A stretch of DNA of 64,000 nucleotides from Kalymmatonema hyalinum WJT4-NPBG1 (GTDB lineage: Bacteria; Cyanobacteriota; Cyanobacteriia; Cyanobacteriales; Nostocaceae), in NCBI GenBank assembly GCA_019359075.1, contig JAHHIB010000040.1, positions 1 to 64,000 on the forward strand, in the 5' to 3' direction. Positions 8,857 through 17,501 of the stretch are shown here, piece by piece. The notes below the pieces were generated by a model, which was given only the letters and a program-made list of their open reading frames with translations, ran no database searches and was not told where the DNA came from. A program made the position numbers and the translations under genes. Numbering within the stretch: position 1 is the first letter of the stretch; each line of letters begins with the position of its first letter.

Positions 8857-9630
8857 CTATGCTGTCTTAAAAAACCTGATAATCTCGCGGACATGATCGA
8901 GAAATTGTCCGTCGGTAGAAAGCTGGGCGATCGCCCCTCTTGCTTCTCTTGCTAGACGTTCATGTTCCGTCTGATTTGTCGCGCGTAATTCTTCCAGATT
9001 TGCAGAAATACGAGCTAATTCTTTGCGCGTTTCTTCTAAATAAGTTTGTTGGTTGGCTGCTAAGGAATAGGGCTGTTCTGGGTTAAGTTGTTCTTCTAAG
9101 CGCTGAACGGTTGCTTCTAAAGTGTCGAAACGGGAACGAAGTTCCACAACATCTTCACGCGGATACTTCCATTCTTGGCGAATCATAACCAATCGTGCAT
9201 ATAAGTACTCATACGCACTGATAGCTGGACGTAATCCAGTTAATAACAAAGCTGCACCAGAACTGATATAGCCGACTGCACTAATACCAGTAGCGGCGAG
9301 GGTGTAAAGACCAACAGCTGAAAATAAGTGTAAGGCAAGAGCAACAAAGAGCGATCGCCTTGCCAAAACCTTAACATACTCCAGTTGTTTCTCATCGACT
9401 GGAATTCCTTTTTCAGTTGATTGCGCCCCTTCTGCTAAAACTTCTTTTGCCTGAAAATGCACATTCCACGGTACAGTCACAATCACCAACAACCACCAAA
9501 AACTTGCGCCCCCAATCACCCAGTCAAGGAAGTTGCCAGTAGGTATATGAAACCATTGCAGCACGCTAAAAGCCAGCAGTACCAAAATCATGATTCCCAG
9601 ACTGGAACCAATGAAGAAGTTAAAATACAT
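8857..9630 (-). CDS. Membrane protein with C-terminal coiled coil, unknown function
   Basis: 257 residues. Two hydrophobic segments at the N-terminus (residues 5-28 and 37-56) and two more around 90-135 predict four membrane spans. From about residue 165 to 245 the sequence is charged and heptad-like (VVELRSRFDTLEATVQRLEE, then ELARISANLEELRA), predicting a cytoplasmic coiled coil. I do not recognise a functional motif. It appears to be a lone gene, with the tnpB remnant upstream. A structural or scaffolding role at the membrane is only a guess. Confidence 0.65.
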   Translation of the reverse strand: MYFNFFIGSSLGIMILVLLAFSVLQWFHIPTGNFLDWVIGGASFWWLLVIVTVPWNVHFQAKEVLAEGAQSTEKGIPVDEKQLEYVKVLARRSLFVALALHLFSAVGLYTLAATGISAVGYISSGAALLLTGLRPAISAYEYLYARLVMIRQEWKYPREDVVELRSRFDTLEATVQRLEEQLNPEQPYSLAANQQTYLEETRKELARISANLEELRATNQTEHERLAREARGAIAQLSTDGQFLDHVREIIRFFKTA

Positions 9631-9654
9631 CTTGCCTTGTCTCCGATGAAGATA

Positions 9655-10255
9655 TCACTTCAATCTTGGCGAGGGGTTGGGACTTAGGCAAAAATGCTTG
9701 TGATGGTTTTTAGAGTTACACAGTGAACTACCTACACTCGTCCTGACGGAGTGAGTGTAGGCTTCTGGCACGCTCGTAACGTTTCCAGAACTTCCTTCTC
9801 CCAAGGGGAGACGCTGCGCGAACGAGGTACTATTAGTAGTAGAACCACCCACTACCGGATTCCCTTTACGGCGTTTTATCGTTGGGAACAGTCCCAGCCC
9901 AACGCGCTTTACGTTGATGGATGCGTTTACATCGCGGTCAACCCAAAGCGATTCCTTGGGGTCCCAATATTCTCGAATACCGCAGTGAGACAGCGCTGCG
10001 GGAGGGTCTCCCTCCGCAGGCGACTGCGAACCCGAAGGGTCAGTAAAGACAAACTCGTCACGGTATGCAAGTAATTGAGATGTGTATGCAGGTTTTACTG
10101 CCATTGTCCACACCCGGTGCTTTTGCGGCTATGTATTCTAGGATTGTGAAAAACTGTCCAAACGCAGCATCAGCCCAAGATTTGTTTAACCCAGACTTGG
10201 CTGACTGACCATTCGGGAGATAGTTGCCATCCTCATTCTGTTTGGCTTTTAATGT
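9655..10255 (-). pseudogene. tnpB: IS200/IS605-type tnpB remnant (C-terminal part)
   Basis: The minus strand opens at 10255 with NEDGNYLPNGQSAKSGLNKS, a typical internal part of TnpB, continues to EYIAAKA, and after a one-base shift near 10113 resumes as VWTMAVKPAYTSQLLAYRDE and LWVDRDVNASINVKRVGLG. This covers only the RuvC-III / C-terminal third; the N-terminal two thirds are missing. The usual zinc ribbon region is disrupted by a repeat-derived stretch (SQSPAEGDPPAALSH), and another (AQRLPLGEG) interrupts the tail. The TnpB RNA-guided nuclease must be inactive. A 9-bp hairpin at 9731-9761 lies near the element's right end. Confidence 0.75.
9731..9761. repeat. Hairpin near the end of the tnpB element
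   Basis: CCTACACTC (9731-9739) and GAGTGTAGG (9753-9761) make a perfect 9-bp stem with a 13-nt loop. Its place just downstream of the conserved TnpB end fits the subterminal hairpin or guide RNA scaffold of IS200/IS605 elements. Confidence 0.5.
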
Positions 10256-10286
10256 CTATATTTAGCTTAGTCCCACTACCGTATTT

Positions 10287-10460
10287 ATGTCAACGAGAAA
10301 AGGTAAAAAAGCTGTAAAGAATGTACCTTTGTTTCATGATGAGGTTAAAACAAGGCATCATATTCTATTAACACCTACTGCATGGCAAAGATTGCAGCAA
10401 CGCGCCGAAGAGCAAGGAATAAGTGTCAGTGAACTCATTGAGCATTGGGCGATGGATTGA
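10287..10460 (+). CDS. Small ribbon-helix-helix-like protein beside tnpB remnant
   Basis: A 57-residue frame beginning MSTRKGKKAVKNVPLFHDE and ending LIEHWAMD. The second half (LLTPTAWQRLQQRAEEQGIS followed by VSELIEHW) has the strand-helix-helix pattern of small MetJ/Arc-type DNA-binding proteins. It is divergent from the tnpB remnant with a 31-bp gap. Similar small genes accompany some cyanobacterial tnpB copies, as far as I recall; a regulatory role is inference. The frame is intact although its neighbour is decayed. Confidence 0.6.
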   Translation: MSTRKGKKAVKNVPLFHDEVKTRHHILLTPTAWQRLQQRAEEQGISVSELIEHWAMD

Positions 10461-10739
10461 CAATCAACTCGGACACCCTCTCACTTGGGCTAACTGCGTT
10501 AACCGACACTGAAGGGTGTACCTCGTTTTTGTCCGGACATTCATGAGGACAGTACTGAAGGAGGGTTTCCCTCCGTAGGTATCTGTCCGTCCCACACTGC
10601 CTTTCAGATCAGATGTGGGGCTTCTGCCCGATTAAGCTAAGAAAGCCAAGGGAATAGGCAATGGCAAATGATAAATTACAAATTATGAATTATGCAAGAG
10701 TCATAGTCGACTCCAATTTCATAATTCATAATCGATAAT
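10461..10739. other. Spacer with short dyads
   Basis: No gene seen. GGAGGG, loop TTT, CCCTCC at 10560-10574 is a small hairpin whose exact 15-bp copy recurs at 29248-29262. AT-rich inverted words (aattatgaattatg and cataattcataat) lie between 10683 and 10735, just past the lipoprotein gene's 3' end, and may act in transcription termination. Confidence 0.4.
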
Positions 10740-11150
10740 TTATCGAATGAAATAACTGCGCCAAACTGGTTTAGAATCCTTGCCACCCGCTTCAGGAACC
10801 AGTAACCGCCAAGTTTTACCTTCTTTTTGAAGTTGCAGGTAAACTTCAAAAGGTTTTTGAGGTTGTGTCAACCGTCGTTTTGGTAGCTTAAACGTGAGTT
10901 CGTAAGTTCCACGAACGCGGTATGTGGGTAAATTTTCAATTGTCAAAGGTTGTTCCTGAGAAATTGATAACCGATGGATTTCAAATCCCTGAAAATCCAA
11001 ATCTAGCTGTTGGCTGAGTTGCTGTTGAGTTTTCTCTAATTCAAATGCAATTGCTTTTTCCACTAATCGGTTAGTTGGTGCAAGAACACTCGTGGTACAC
11101 GCAGTTAATAGTCCCAACAGAATTAAGCTGATAATTAGCCGCACCATCAC
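10740..11150 (-). CDS. Putative lipoprotein, unknown function
   Basis: 136 residues with a lipoprotein signal: hydrophobic MMVRLIISLILLGLLTAC, lipobox LTAC with Cys18. The mature part is a short alpha helix followed by alternating hydrophobic residues (FQGFEIHRLSISQEQPL, YELTFKLPKRR, FEVYLQLQKEG, WRLLVPEAG) that predict a beta-rich domain. It should be anchored in a membrane facing the periplasm or thylakoid lumen. I know of no function. Single gene; the 3' side contains AT-rich inverted repeats. Confidence 0.7.
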   Translation of the reverse strand: MMVRLIISLILLGLLTACTTSVLAPTNRLVEKAIAFELEKTQQQLSQQLDLDFQGFEIHRLSISQEQPLTIENLPTYRVRGTYELTFKLPKRRLTQPQKPFEVYLQLQKEGKTWRLLVPEAGGKDSKPVWRSYFIR

Positions 11151-11606
11151 TGTAACTCCTTTATACTCATATCTGCTATTCCAAAGCGATAGTATAGGCT
11201 GTGGCTGGTGTAATTATCTAACTATCTGTGGCAAAAATTAGTATCACATTGCCGCTAGTAAACTTTAAAACATTGTGCAGTTAAGCGGCTTTGCAAGTTC
11301 GGGTTTAATCAAAATTTACACTCAAATGAATAAGTAAGACTGCGGCTTCTACGAACTACCGACAACTTGTCTGTATCTGCCATTCCGTAAATTTATTGAG
11401 TTCAATTAAGATTTTTTTGGGAAAAATTTCCGGAAAGTAGGTTTTTCTGCTGAATATACAGAAATAGTAAAGCACAGCCCTCTTGTAGCTTCTTCTGTAT
11501 AAAGCCAGTATAAAGTTTGCCTAGATAAAAATAAATAGTTGGACATCTAACCTTAGATATACTTAAAATACTTCTAATGTTAGTTGTAAAACAGGTAACA
11601 AACAAG
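11151..11606. other. Intergenic region upstream of lipoprotein and oxygenase genes
   Basis: The two flanking genes are divergent, so both promoters should lie here. I see no open frame, repeat or clear operator. The part 11400-11570 is AT-rich. Confidence 0.3.
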
Positions 11607-12494
11607 ATGAAAACTATTGCGACACAGGTGCGTAACAAAATCTTAAAAAATCTTTATGAAGTTTCATTTATACGAGATCCTGCTGAGCTTGCATATGAAG
11701 CAGCATTAGAAAAACATAAAAGTCACCTACCTGTTCTTTCAACTACTGAACGTGCTATAGTCGAGACTCTTAACACTGAGGGAGTTGTTGTCACTTCATT
11801 AGAGGAACTTTCGATTCCTTCTACGCCACAATTGCTGGAAGCTGCAAAAATTTTAATGCCAAAAATCTCAAGATTTTCTGGCGATGAAAATGAATTTGTT
11901 GTTCATGCAACTAGTGAACAAATGATGGAGTATCCAGAGATTTTTCTTTGGGGATTAGAACAACGTTTACTCAATCTTGCTGAGAATTATCTTGGTCTAC
12001 CTGTAGCTTATCATGGGTCTTATTTTCGCAGAGATCTTGCCAATCAAGTTGAGAGAAAATCAAGGTTGTGGCATATGGACTCGGAAGACCGAAAATTATT
12101 CAAAGTCATTGTTTATTTAAATGATATCAATGATGAGCGAGGCCCGTTTCAATATCTTCCAAAAGATATCACTTCCAAAGTAGCCGATTCTTTGAAATAT
12201 AAATACGGCTATATCAGTGACAAAAGTATGCAACAGGTGATATCCCAATCAAATTATAAATCCTGTACAGGATCATCTGGCACGGTAGTTATTGCAGGCA
12301 CTGGTAGTGTCTTTCATCGGGGAAAAAAACCTGTAGATTCCGATAGATTATCAGTATTTTTTGACTACACTTCGAGACAACCAAAATTTCCTTTTTATTG
12401 TAAATCTTCTCTACCTATGGAGGATTTGCATTTACTTTCCACAATGTTTTCCGAAGAACAAAAGCAGTGTGTTTTTTGGCGACAACAATTTTAG
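11607..12494 (+). CDS. Phytanoyl-CoA dioxygenase-like Fe(II)/2-oxoglutarate oxygenase
   Basis: About 295 residues. The iron-binding facial triad can be read as WHMDSED (His-x-Asp) near the middle, VFHRGKKP as the distal His, and DRLSVFFDYTS providing the Arg that would bind 2-oxoglutarate. YLNDINDERGPFQYLPKD is a typical PhyH-family stretch between them. The reaction would be hydroxylation of a small molecule or lipid; substrate unknown. I prefer the ATG at 11607 (MKTIATQVRNK); an in-frame ATG at 11577 adds ten residues. No neighbour suggests a pathway. The gene is more AT-rich than most here, a possible sign of transfer. Confidence 0.7.
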   Translation: MKTIATQVRNKILKNLYEVSFIRDPAELAYEAALEKHKSHLPVLSTTERAIVETLNTEGVVVTSLEELSIPSTPQLLEAAKILMPKISRFSGDENEFVVHATSEQMMEYPEIFLWGLEQRLLNLAENYLGLPVAYHGSYFRRDLANQVERKSRLWHMDSEDRKLFKVIVYLNDINDERGPFQYLPKDITSKVADSLKYKYGYISDKSMQQVISQSNYKSCTGSSGTVVIAGTGSVFHRGKKPVDSDRLSVFFDYTSRQPKFPFYCKSSLPMEDLHLLSTMFSEEQKQCVFWRQQF

Positions 12495-12550
12495 CAATAG
12501 TGAGTTAGGTAAGAAACAGGAGTAGGAATCATAACTAGGAAAATAATGTT

Positions 12551-13063
12551 TCAAACCTCATTAAAGTAAGCTGGATAACACACGTTCCCATTAATATTTA
12601 TCAAAGCACTCGGTTTGAGTTCTAACACCATAAATGCCTCATCAGGAATTGGTAACGATGAGTGCAAGCCGAATTGACTCGCCTTTTGAAAACCAAAACG
12701 TCTGTAATAGCGCGGATCGCCAACAACGACAACAATAGAATGATTTAATTCACGACACCTTGATAAACCCACCTGCACGAGCTGACTGCCAATACCTTGG
12801 CGCTGGTGCATTGGTGTCACAGCTATTGGTGCTAAAGCCAGTGCAGGAATTTTCTTTGGTGTTTCAATGACAATGCGGCTGAAAAGAATGTGTCCCAGCA
12901 CATCCCCATTTTCTAGCGCTACAAGAGATAATTCAGGTATAAAATTTGGGGAGTTGCGGATTTTATCTACAAGTTCGGCTTCTTGTGTTTGACCAAAAGC
13001 ATCTGTTATCACTTGGTGAATTTTCGCTCTTTGGTTATCTGTCTCTGCAGTAATATTTAGCAT
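12551..13063 (-). CDS. GNAT family N-acetyltransferase
   Basis: 170 residues with the GNAT core: a beta strand LSLVALENGDVLGHILFSR, the conserved ALAPIAVTPMHQRQGIGSQL segment holding the Q/RxxGxG/A acetyl-CoA loop, and VVVVGDPRYYRRFGF, typical of the YhbS-like subgroup. It transfers an acetyl group from acetyl-CoA to an unknown amine. Length is normal and it is probably cytoplasmic. The gene converges with the oxygenase gene, 56 bp apart, and shows no operon partner. Confidence 0.85.
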   Translation of the reverse strand: MLNITAETDNQRAKIHQVITDAFGQTQEAELVDKIRNSPNFIPELSLVALENGDVLGHILFSRIVIETPKKIPALALAPIAVTPMHQRQGIGSQLVQVGLSRCRELNHSIVVVVGDPRYYRRFGFQKASQFGLHSSLPIPDEAFMVLELKPSALININGNVCYPAYFNEV

Positions 13064-13207
13064 AGAAGTTTGAACGATTAGGCTGGTTGCAATACTGAAA
13101 CACTACCTGAGATAAAATAGCAATCTCATCCCTGCGATCGCAACTATAACAGAGAGCAATCGCTCTCAAACTGATTGTCTCAATTATTCAACCAGCGGAA
13201 TGTCGGT

Positions 13208-13299
13208 TAGACCTCTTGCATAAGTAGATTTCATCTGCGTCCATCTGCTACAAGCTGCGGTTAATTATTCATTTTTTTGGAATGAATGCAAGAAGTCTA
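13208..13299. repeat. Small element with 13-bp imperfect inverted ends
   Basis: TAGACCTCTTGCA (13208-13220) and TGCAAGAAGTCTA (13287-13299) bound a 92-bp segment containing tctgcgtccatctgc. One end recurs almost unchanged at 53697-53709. The layout is that of a miniature inverted-repeat element or its relic. Confidence 0.55.
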
Positions 13300-13307
13300 T
13301 TTTAAAC

Positions 13308-13601
13308 TTAGAGGTATCGACGGGAGTAATACTGTTTAATCCATGTCAGCATATCGGTTGCAGAACCAAAACTGGCACAGCAACTTGTGACAGGATCGTA
13401 GACAGTCCACCAGCTATTACCAAAGCAGTCAGATTGCTGTCGGACTAGCAGATTTTTCTTATCTGGAAAAATTTTGAGCAAGTACCGCCAAATAATATTT
13501 ATGACTGAGGATAACTTTGATTTTTTTTGTTGCCTATATTCTAGGTCATTGCAACTATCTTCTGAGGTTTCACTCTTGGAGTACTTCGGATAATTTTTCA
13601 T
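13308..13601 (-). CDS. Small conserved protein, unknown function
   Basis: 97 residues. The N-terminal third is polar; the middle has a short hydrophobic/basic helix (VINIIWRYLLKIFPDKK); the C-terminus reads SWWTVYDPVTSCCASFGSAT then DMLTWIKQYY, which looks like a compact conserved module and is probably the functional part. I start it at 13601, preceded by an AGGTG ribosome site; the open frame extends to 13877, but that longer version overlaps the divergent LysR gene and is compositionally poor. No function assigned. Confidence 0.6.
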   Translation of the reverse strand: MKNYPKYSKSETSEDSCNDLEYRQQKKSKLSSVINIIWRYLLKIFPDKKNLLVRQQSDCFGNSWWTVYDPVTSCCASFGSATDMLTWIKQYYSRRYL

Positions 13602-13781
13602 AAAAAAGCACCTGATGAACAACGGTAGCTTAGTTAAGTAGGCTGACAAACGAACTGTAACAACTGACGATTTGACATACAAAGCAATATTTGTATAGGT
13701 TGTATGAATAAAATTAATAGATAGAAGATGAAATAATTTAAGCAATGAAACAAGGCTCAAGACACTGCTGGTATAACCTGT

Positions 13782-14696
13782 ATGGATCAACTCAGTAGCA
13801 GCCGAATCAAGCTCTCCCAGCTTCGTGCTTTGGTGGTAGTAGCAGAATATGGAAATTTTAGTGAAGCAGCGTTGCACTTAGAGGTTTCACAGTCAGCAGT
13901 TAGTCATGCGATCGCAACTCTCGAAGATGAGCTAGGGGTAGTCTTATTTACTCGCGGTCGTCACGGAGCAACTCTCACACCAATAGGGGAGCGGATTCTA
14001 GGTCATGCCCGTCAAATGCTGCAACTCCTAGAAACGATAGTGAAGGAAGCCAACTTGGACAAAGGCTTACAGGGTGGCAGTGTGCGAATTGCCTGCTTTC
14101 GTAGCGTGGCAACTCATGTGCTACCAGCAGTCATTGCTCAGTTTCGCAGTCGCTTTCCAAAAATTGCTCTGACTATCACTGAACATCCCAGCGTCTTATT
14201 TGTGGAACAAGCTTTGCGCGAAGGTCGTGCTGATATAGGCTTGACGCATTTACCCACTAGTGATGAGTTTGAGACTTGGGAAATTTTGCGGGATGAATAT
14301 ATTGTTTTGCTGCCTCCGACTCTTAAATTGCAGACTGCCCAACTGACATGGGAAGAGTTAGCAGCTTCCCCGTTGATTTTTTCCTCTACCAATGACTGTT
14401 ATACCCTTATCTGCAAATACTTGGCGCTGATGAAATTCCCCACAAATATTGCTTATAACGTTAACGAAAGCTCGACAATGGTTGGTATGGTTAAACAAGG
14501 TTTGGGTGCAGCTATTGTAGCCCGGCTGGCAGCCGAACCCATACCGCCAGAAGTGCAGGTATGCAGTTTGCCAGTTCCTTTGGAAAGAGTGATTGGGGTG
14601 GCTATGCTAGCCAATACTCTCCATAGTCCGGCTGTGTTCGCGTTTTTAGAAACCATTATCGGTGTCGATCGCTTCACTCAAAAAACAGCAGTTTGA
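13782..14696 (+). CDS. LysR-family transcriptional regulator
   Basis: 304 residues with standard LysR layout. The N-terminal winged helix-turn-helix is clear (LSQLRALVVVAEYGNFSEAA, then VSQSAVSHAIATLEDELGVV and LFTRGRHGATLTPIG). Residues 95-295 are the periplasmic-binding-like effector domain (GSVRIACFRSVATHVLPAVI). Effector unknown. It converges on the EamA transporter gene with only 24 bp between, so direct control of that gene would be from a distance. The small gene at 13308-13601 is its divergent neighbour, and its own control region lies between them. Confidence 0.9.
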   Translation: MDQLSSSRIKLSQLRALVVVAEYGNFSEAALHLEVSQSAVSHAIATLEDELGVVLFTRGRHGATLTPIGERILGHARQMLQLLETIVKEANLDKGLQGGSVRIACFRSVATHVLPAVIAQFRSRFPKIALTITEHPSVLFVEQALREGRADIGLTHLPTSDEFETWEILRDEYIVLLPPTLKLQTAQLTWEELAASPLIFSSTNDCYTLICKYLALMKFPTNIAYNVNESSTMVGMVKQGLGAAIVARLAAEPIPPEVQVCSLPVPLERVIGVAMLANTLHSPAVFAFLETIIGVDRFTQKTAV

Positions 14697-14720
14697 TTAA
14701 AATCATCCAATTTACTCTGG

Positions 14721-15656
14721 CTACCGTAAATAGAAAAGCAATGCAACCCCAGCGATCGCGATCACAACACCAATAATCGCCCTCAAACTGACTTTCTCAC
14801 CTATCGAAATAGAAATGGGTATAATAAATAACGGGCTAGTTTGCAACAAAGTTAAGGCAATCCCCGCTGCAGTAAATTTAATCGCCGTCTGTTGCAACCA
14901 AATTCCTAAGTAAGTCCCACAAAAGGCAGCAAAGATAGCCGCTAGAACGACTTTTGGTGAATGTAATGTTTTTAACTGGAAGCTACCTTGTTGCCTGCGC
15001 AAGGGTAGCAATATAAGGAGAATCAATACGGCTGCAATTAACCGCAACAAGGCTGCCCACAAGGGGCTAATACTGGTATTTGCCAACGCTGCACGAGCCA
15101 GAACAGTACCTATAGCATTTGTGACTACTGTTATGAGACCAAAGCCAAGTCCCCGCCATAACTGCATTGTAGAAATATCATTTGTATTGGGAGTGCGTTC
15201 TGTCACCACCCAGGCAACTCCCAAAATGGTGAGCAAAATGCCGCACCAAGCATTAGCGTTTAACCGCTCTTGGAGAAAAATCAGCGCTAATATTGCCGTC
15301 ATTGGTGGCGCAAGGGTTCCTATAAGCAAGACACGACTTGCTCCTAGAAAATTTATAGCTGCCAAGAAGGCTGTATCGCCTAAGCCAATACCTACAATGC
15401 CGCTGAGAAGCAGCAGACAAAGGGGAAGTGGTGAAATGTTGGGAAAAAATTCACCCTTGATGAAAATGGTAAGCAAAAGGAAAGCGATCGCAACTATCCC
15501 TTTTATCAAGTTGAGTTGCAATGGCGGGATACGCTCCCCCAAGCGCCCATAGATCACGGATGCCACAGCCCACAAACAGGCAGCAGACAAAGCTGCTATT
15601 TCACCTTTAAAACTTGTCGCACCCAATTTTAAATAATTATTAAAAATAATATCCAT
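14721..15656 (-). CDS. EamA/DMT-family transporter
   Basis: An inner-membrane permease with ten predicted helices in two EamA repeats (IAALSAACLWAVASVIYGRL starts the first; LWRGLGFGLITVVTNAIGTV the second). FLGASRVLLIGTLAPPMTAI with LALIFLQERLN is the characteristic end of an EamA half. Substrate unknown; relatives move amino acids, nucleotide sugars or other metabolites. I choose MDIIFNNYLK at 15656 as the start. An upstream ATG at 15722 would add 22 residues but would overlap the first copy of the direct repeats at 15707-15826, which look like control sites. Confidence 0.85.
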   Translation of the reverse strand: MDIIFNNYLKLGATSFKGEIAALSAACLWAVASVIYGRLGERIPPLQLNLIKGIVAIAFLLLTIFIKGEFFPNISPLPLCLLLLSGIVGIGLGDTAFLAAINFLGASRVLLIGTLAPPMTAILALIFLQERLNANAWCGILLTILGVAWVVTERTPNTNDISTMQLWRGLGFGLITVVTNAIGTVLARAALANTSISPLWAALLRLIAAVLILLILLPLRRQQGSFQLKTLHSPKVVLAAIFAAFCGTYLGIWLQQTAIKFTAAGIALTLLQTSPLFIIPISISIGEKVSLRAIIGVVIAIAGVALLFYLR

Positions 15657-15706
15657 CTCTTTTATTACGGCGAAAATCTTTAATAATTTAAAATAAATAC
15701 CTCTAT

Positions 15707-15826
15707 AAACTTTAGCACTCAATGCACTTCACTGCTAATTTTCGCGGAACAAACTTTAGCACTCAATGTACTTTACTGCTAACTCTTTTATGGAATAAAC
15801 CTTAGCACTCACCATACTAAAGTGCC
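15707..15826. promoter_or_regulatory. Three operator-like repeats between divergent genes
   Basis: Two 32-bp copies (15707-15738 and 15751-15782) begin AAACTTTAGCACTCAATG and end ACTGCTAA; they differ at two positions. A third, partial copy is at 15797-15826 (AAACCTTAGCACTCA). Copies start 44 and 46 bp apart. Each full copy carries the inverted ends TTAGCA and TGCTAA. The array sits between the EamA gene (minus) and the small gene at 15966 (plus), so a DNA-binding protein could control either or both. Confidence 0.6.
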
Positions 15827-15965
15827 AATGTTTTTGAACTTTAGTACCTATGGTATAGACTGATGTCCAACTTTTTTCAGATGTTATTTAAGAGGATTTT
15901 AGGACAGAAAAAATTTTAAAAGCTCTGGTTTGAAGAAAACTCATGTAAGAACTTGGAGGAGTAGA

Positions 15966-16316
15966 ATGAAATACACTTTCGACATCGTAGGAGTATCTCC
16001 ACTTTTGCATTTTTTCAGTCACCAACAGCAGAATATACAAACACCGCAGCATCAAGGTGTAGAATTAGTAGCAACTCATAAGTGTACGCTTGATGCCCTC
16101 ATCGAATCTGTAGAACCATTGCCACAAAAGTGGGGCTGGGATATAGATGAAGTCGTAAGTACTGTCATTGAGTTTTGGATGAATAATTCAGAGAGTATTG
16201 GCTATTGGAAATCACGTTTAATAGATGCAGGGAGCGATAACTTACTGGTAGCAAGGGTTGCTGATATTAAGGCTCTAAGAGCAGAACTTGAAGTGTTACT
16301 GGGTAATAAGTGGTGA
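15966..16316 (+). CDS. Conserved cyanobacterial protein, unknown function
   Basis: 116 residues starting MKYTFDIVGVSPLLHFFSHQ. I place the start at 15966 because a strong GGAGG lies 8 bp before it; an ATG at 15930 is less well placed. The protein is mixed alpha/beta with a C-terminal helix (VADIKALRAELEVLLG). No catalytic motif, membrane span or signal is seen. Such proteins occur next to regulatory or mobile genes in cyanobacteria, but I cannot assign a role. The operator-like triplicate repeat lies 140 bp upstream. Confidence 0.65.
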   Translation: MKYTFDIVGVSPLLHFFSHQQQNIQTPQHQGVELVATHKCTLDALIESVEPLPQKWGWDIDEVVSTVIEFWMNNSESIGYWKSRLIDAGSDNLLVARVADIKALRAELEVLLGNKW

Positions 16317-16757
16317 ATTGTGTGTCTGTTGATTTGGGGTACATCACCAAAATCGTCTTGAATGCCAATTTTAGGGAATGAAACAGTCCTGCCTAACAGC
16401 CGGGGCGATGGGCGATCGCCTTCCCAATTTGCCCTCACACCCCATCTTCCCGCTTACCCTCTTGTACACCCATGCCACCCAAATTAAGACTGCATGAAAT
16501 CAGGCACACTTCCGATTGCAAATTACTTCGTATGCCTAATTCATGCATATACGTACCTAAACGTTATATTATTTAGTCGTATAAGTTTCTACGGCTTCTG
16601 TTGCAGTCAAAAATCCTGCTTAACTTCTCGAAGTCATACCCGTTTATTTACCTTTATTCAATAAGCGTGCTGTCTCCATGAGTTGCTCCCATAACTTCCG
16701 CCCCGTGGTCAATTACAATAATTATTAGTCTTTAAGAATTTGCAAAACAGGGAAAAA
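16317..16757. other. Intergenic stretch
   Basis: One HIP1 octamer (near 16410) inside a GC-rich patch, otherwise AT-rich. I see no gene or strong dyad. A pyrimidine-rich tract at about 16440-16470 resembles common spacer words. Confidence 0.3.
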
Positions 16758-17501
16758 ATGGCACAAATCTATGATTCAATAGCTGAACAGTTTAAAAAGT
16801 TCTACTCTTTGCCGTTTGCCCTGCATGTTGAGACGTATACACACTTAAATCTAATTGGAGATGTTACCGGAAAATCAATTCTTGATTTGGCTTGCGGAGA
16901 AGGAATTTACACAAGATTGCTCAAACAAAACGGCGCAGCACGTCTAGTGGGTGTGGATATTTCTTCAGAAATGATCAAACTAGCAAGACAGGAAGAAGAG
17001 AAAGAACCGCTCGAAATTGAGTATATTATTGCTGATGTCACGGAAATAGGTTTTATTGATAGCTTTGACCTTGTGGTTGCTTCCTTTCTTCTGAATTACG
17101 CCTCAACGAAGGATCAACTACTTAAAATGTGTCATACCATATCAGCTAACCTGAAACCAGGCGGTCGGTTCATCAGTCTCAACAATAATTTAGACTTACT
17201 CCCAGAGTTTTATCATAAAGGTGAAAAATATGGTCTTGCTAAGAGCTGTCCTGGGTCGCTTCAGGAAGGTACTCCCCTAACCTTAACATTGACAATTGCC
17301 GATGATGGTGAGAAAGTCAGCTTTGACAACTACTACCTGAGCAAAGCGACGTATGAATGGGCTTTGAGAAGCGTTGGTTTTAAGGATATCCGCTGGCACA
17401 ATCCAATAGTCTCTCCCGAAGGCGTGCAGAAATTTAGCCAGGAGTTCTGGCAGGATGCCATAGACTATCCTTATATACTGGGCATTACCTGCGAAAAATA
17501 G
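16758..17501 (+). CDS. Class I SAM-dependent methyltransferase
   Basis: 247 residues. SAM-binding motif I is ILDLACGEGIYTRLL, followed by LVGVDISSEMIKLAR (acidic ribose-binding strand), IADVTEIGF and LKPGGRFISLNNN. This is the ubiquinone/methyltransferase_11-type fold, acting on a small molecule in the cytoplasm; the acceptor is unknown. ATG 16758 is preceded by AGGGA. A TTG at 16740 would add six residues. No neighbouring biosynthetic gene points to a pathway. Confidence 0.85.
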   Translation: MAQIYDSIAEQFKKFYSLPFALHVETYTHLNLIGDVTGKSILDLACGEGIYTRLLKQNGAARLVGVDISSEMIKLARQEEEKEPLEIEYIIADVTEIGFIDSFDLVVASFLLNYASTKDQLLKMCHTISANLKPGGRFISLNNNLDLLPEFYHKGEKYGLAKSCPGSLQEGTPLTLTLTIADDGEKVSFDNYYLSKATYEWALRSVGFKDIRWHNPIVSPEGVQKFSQEFWQDAIDYPYILGITCEK

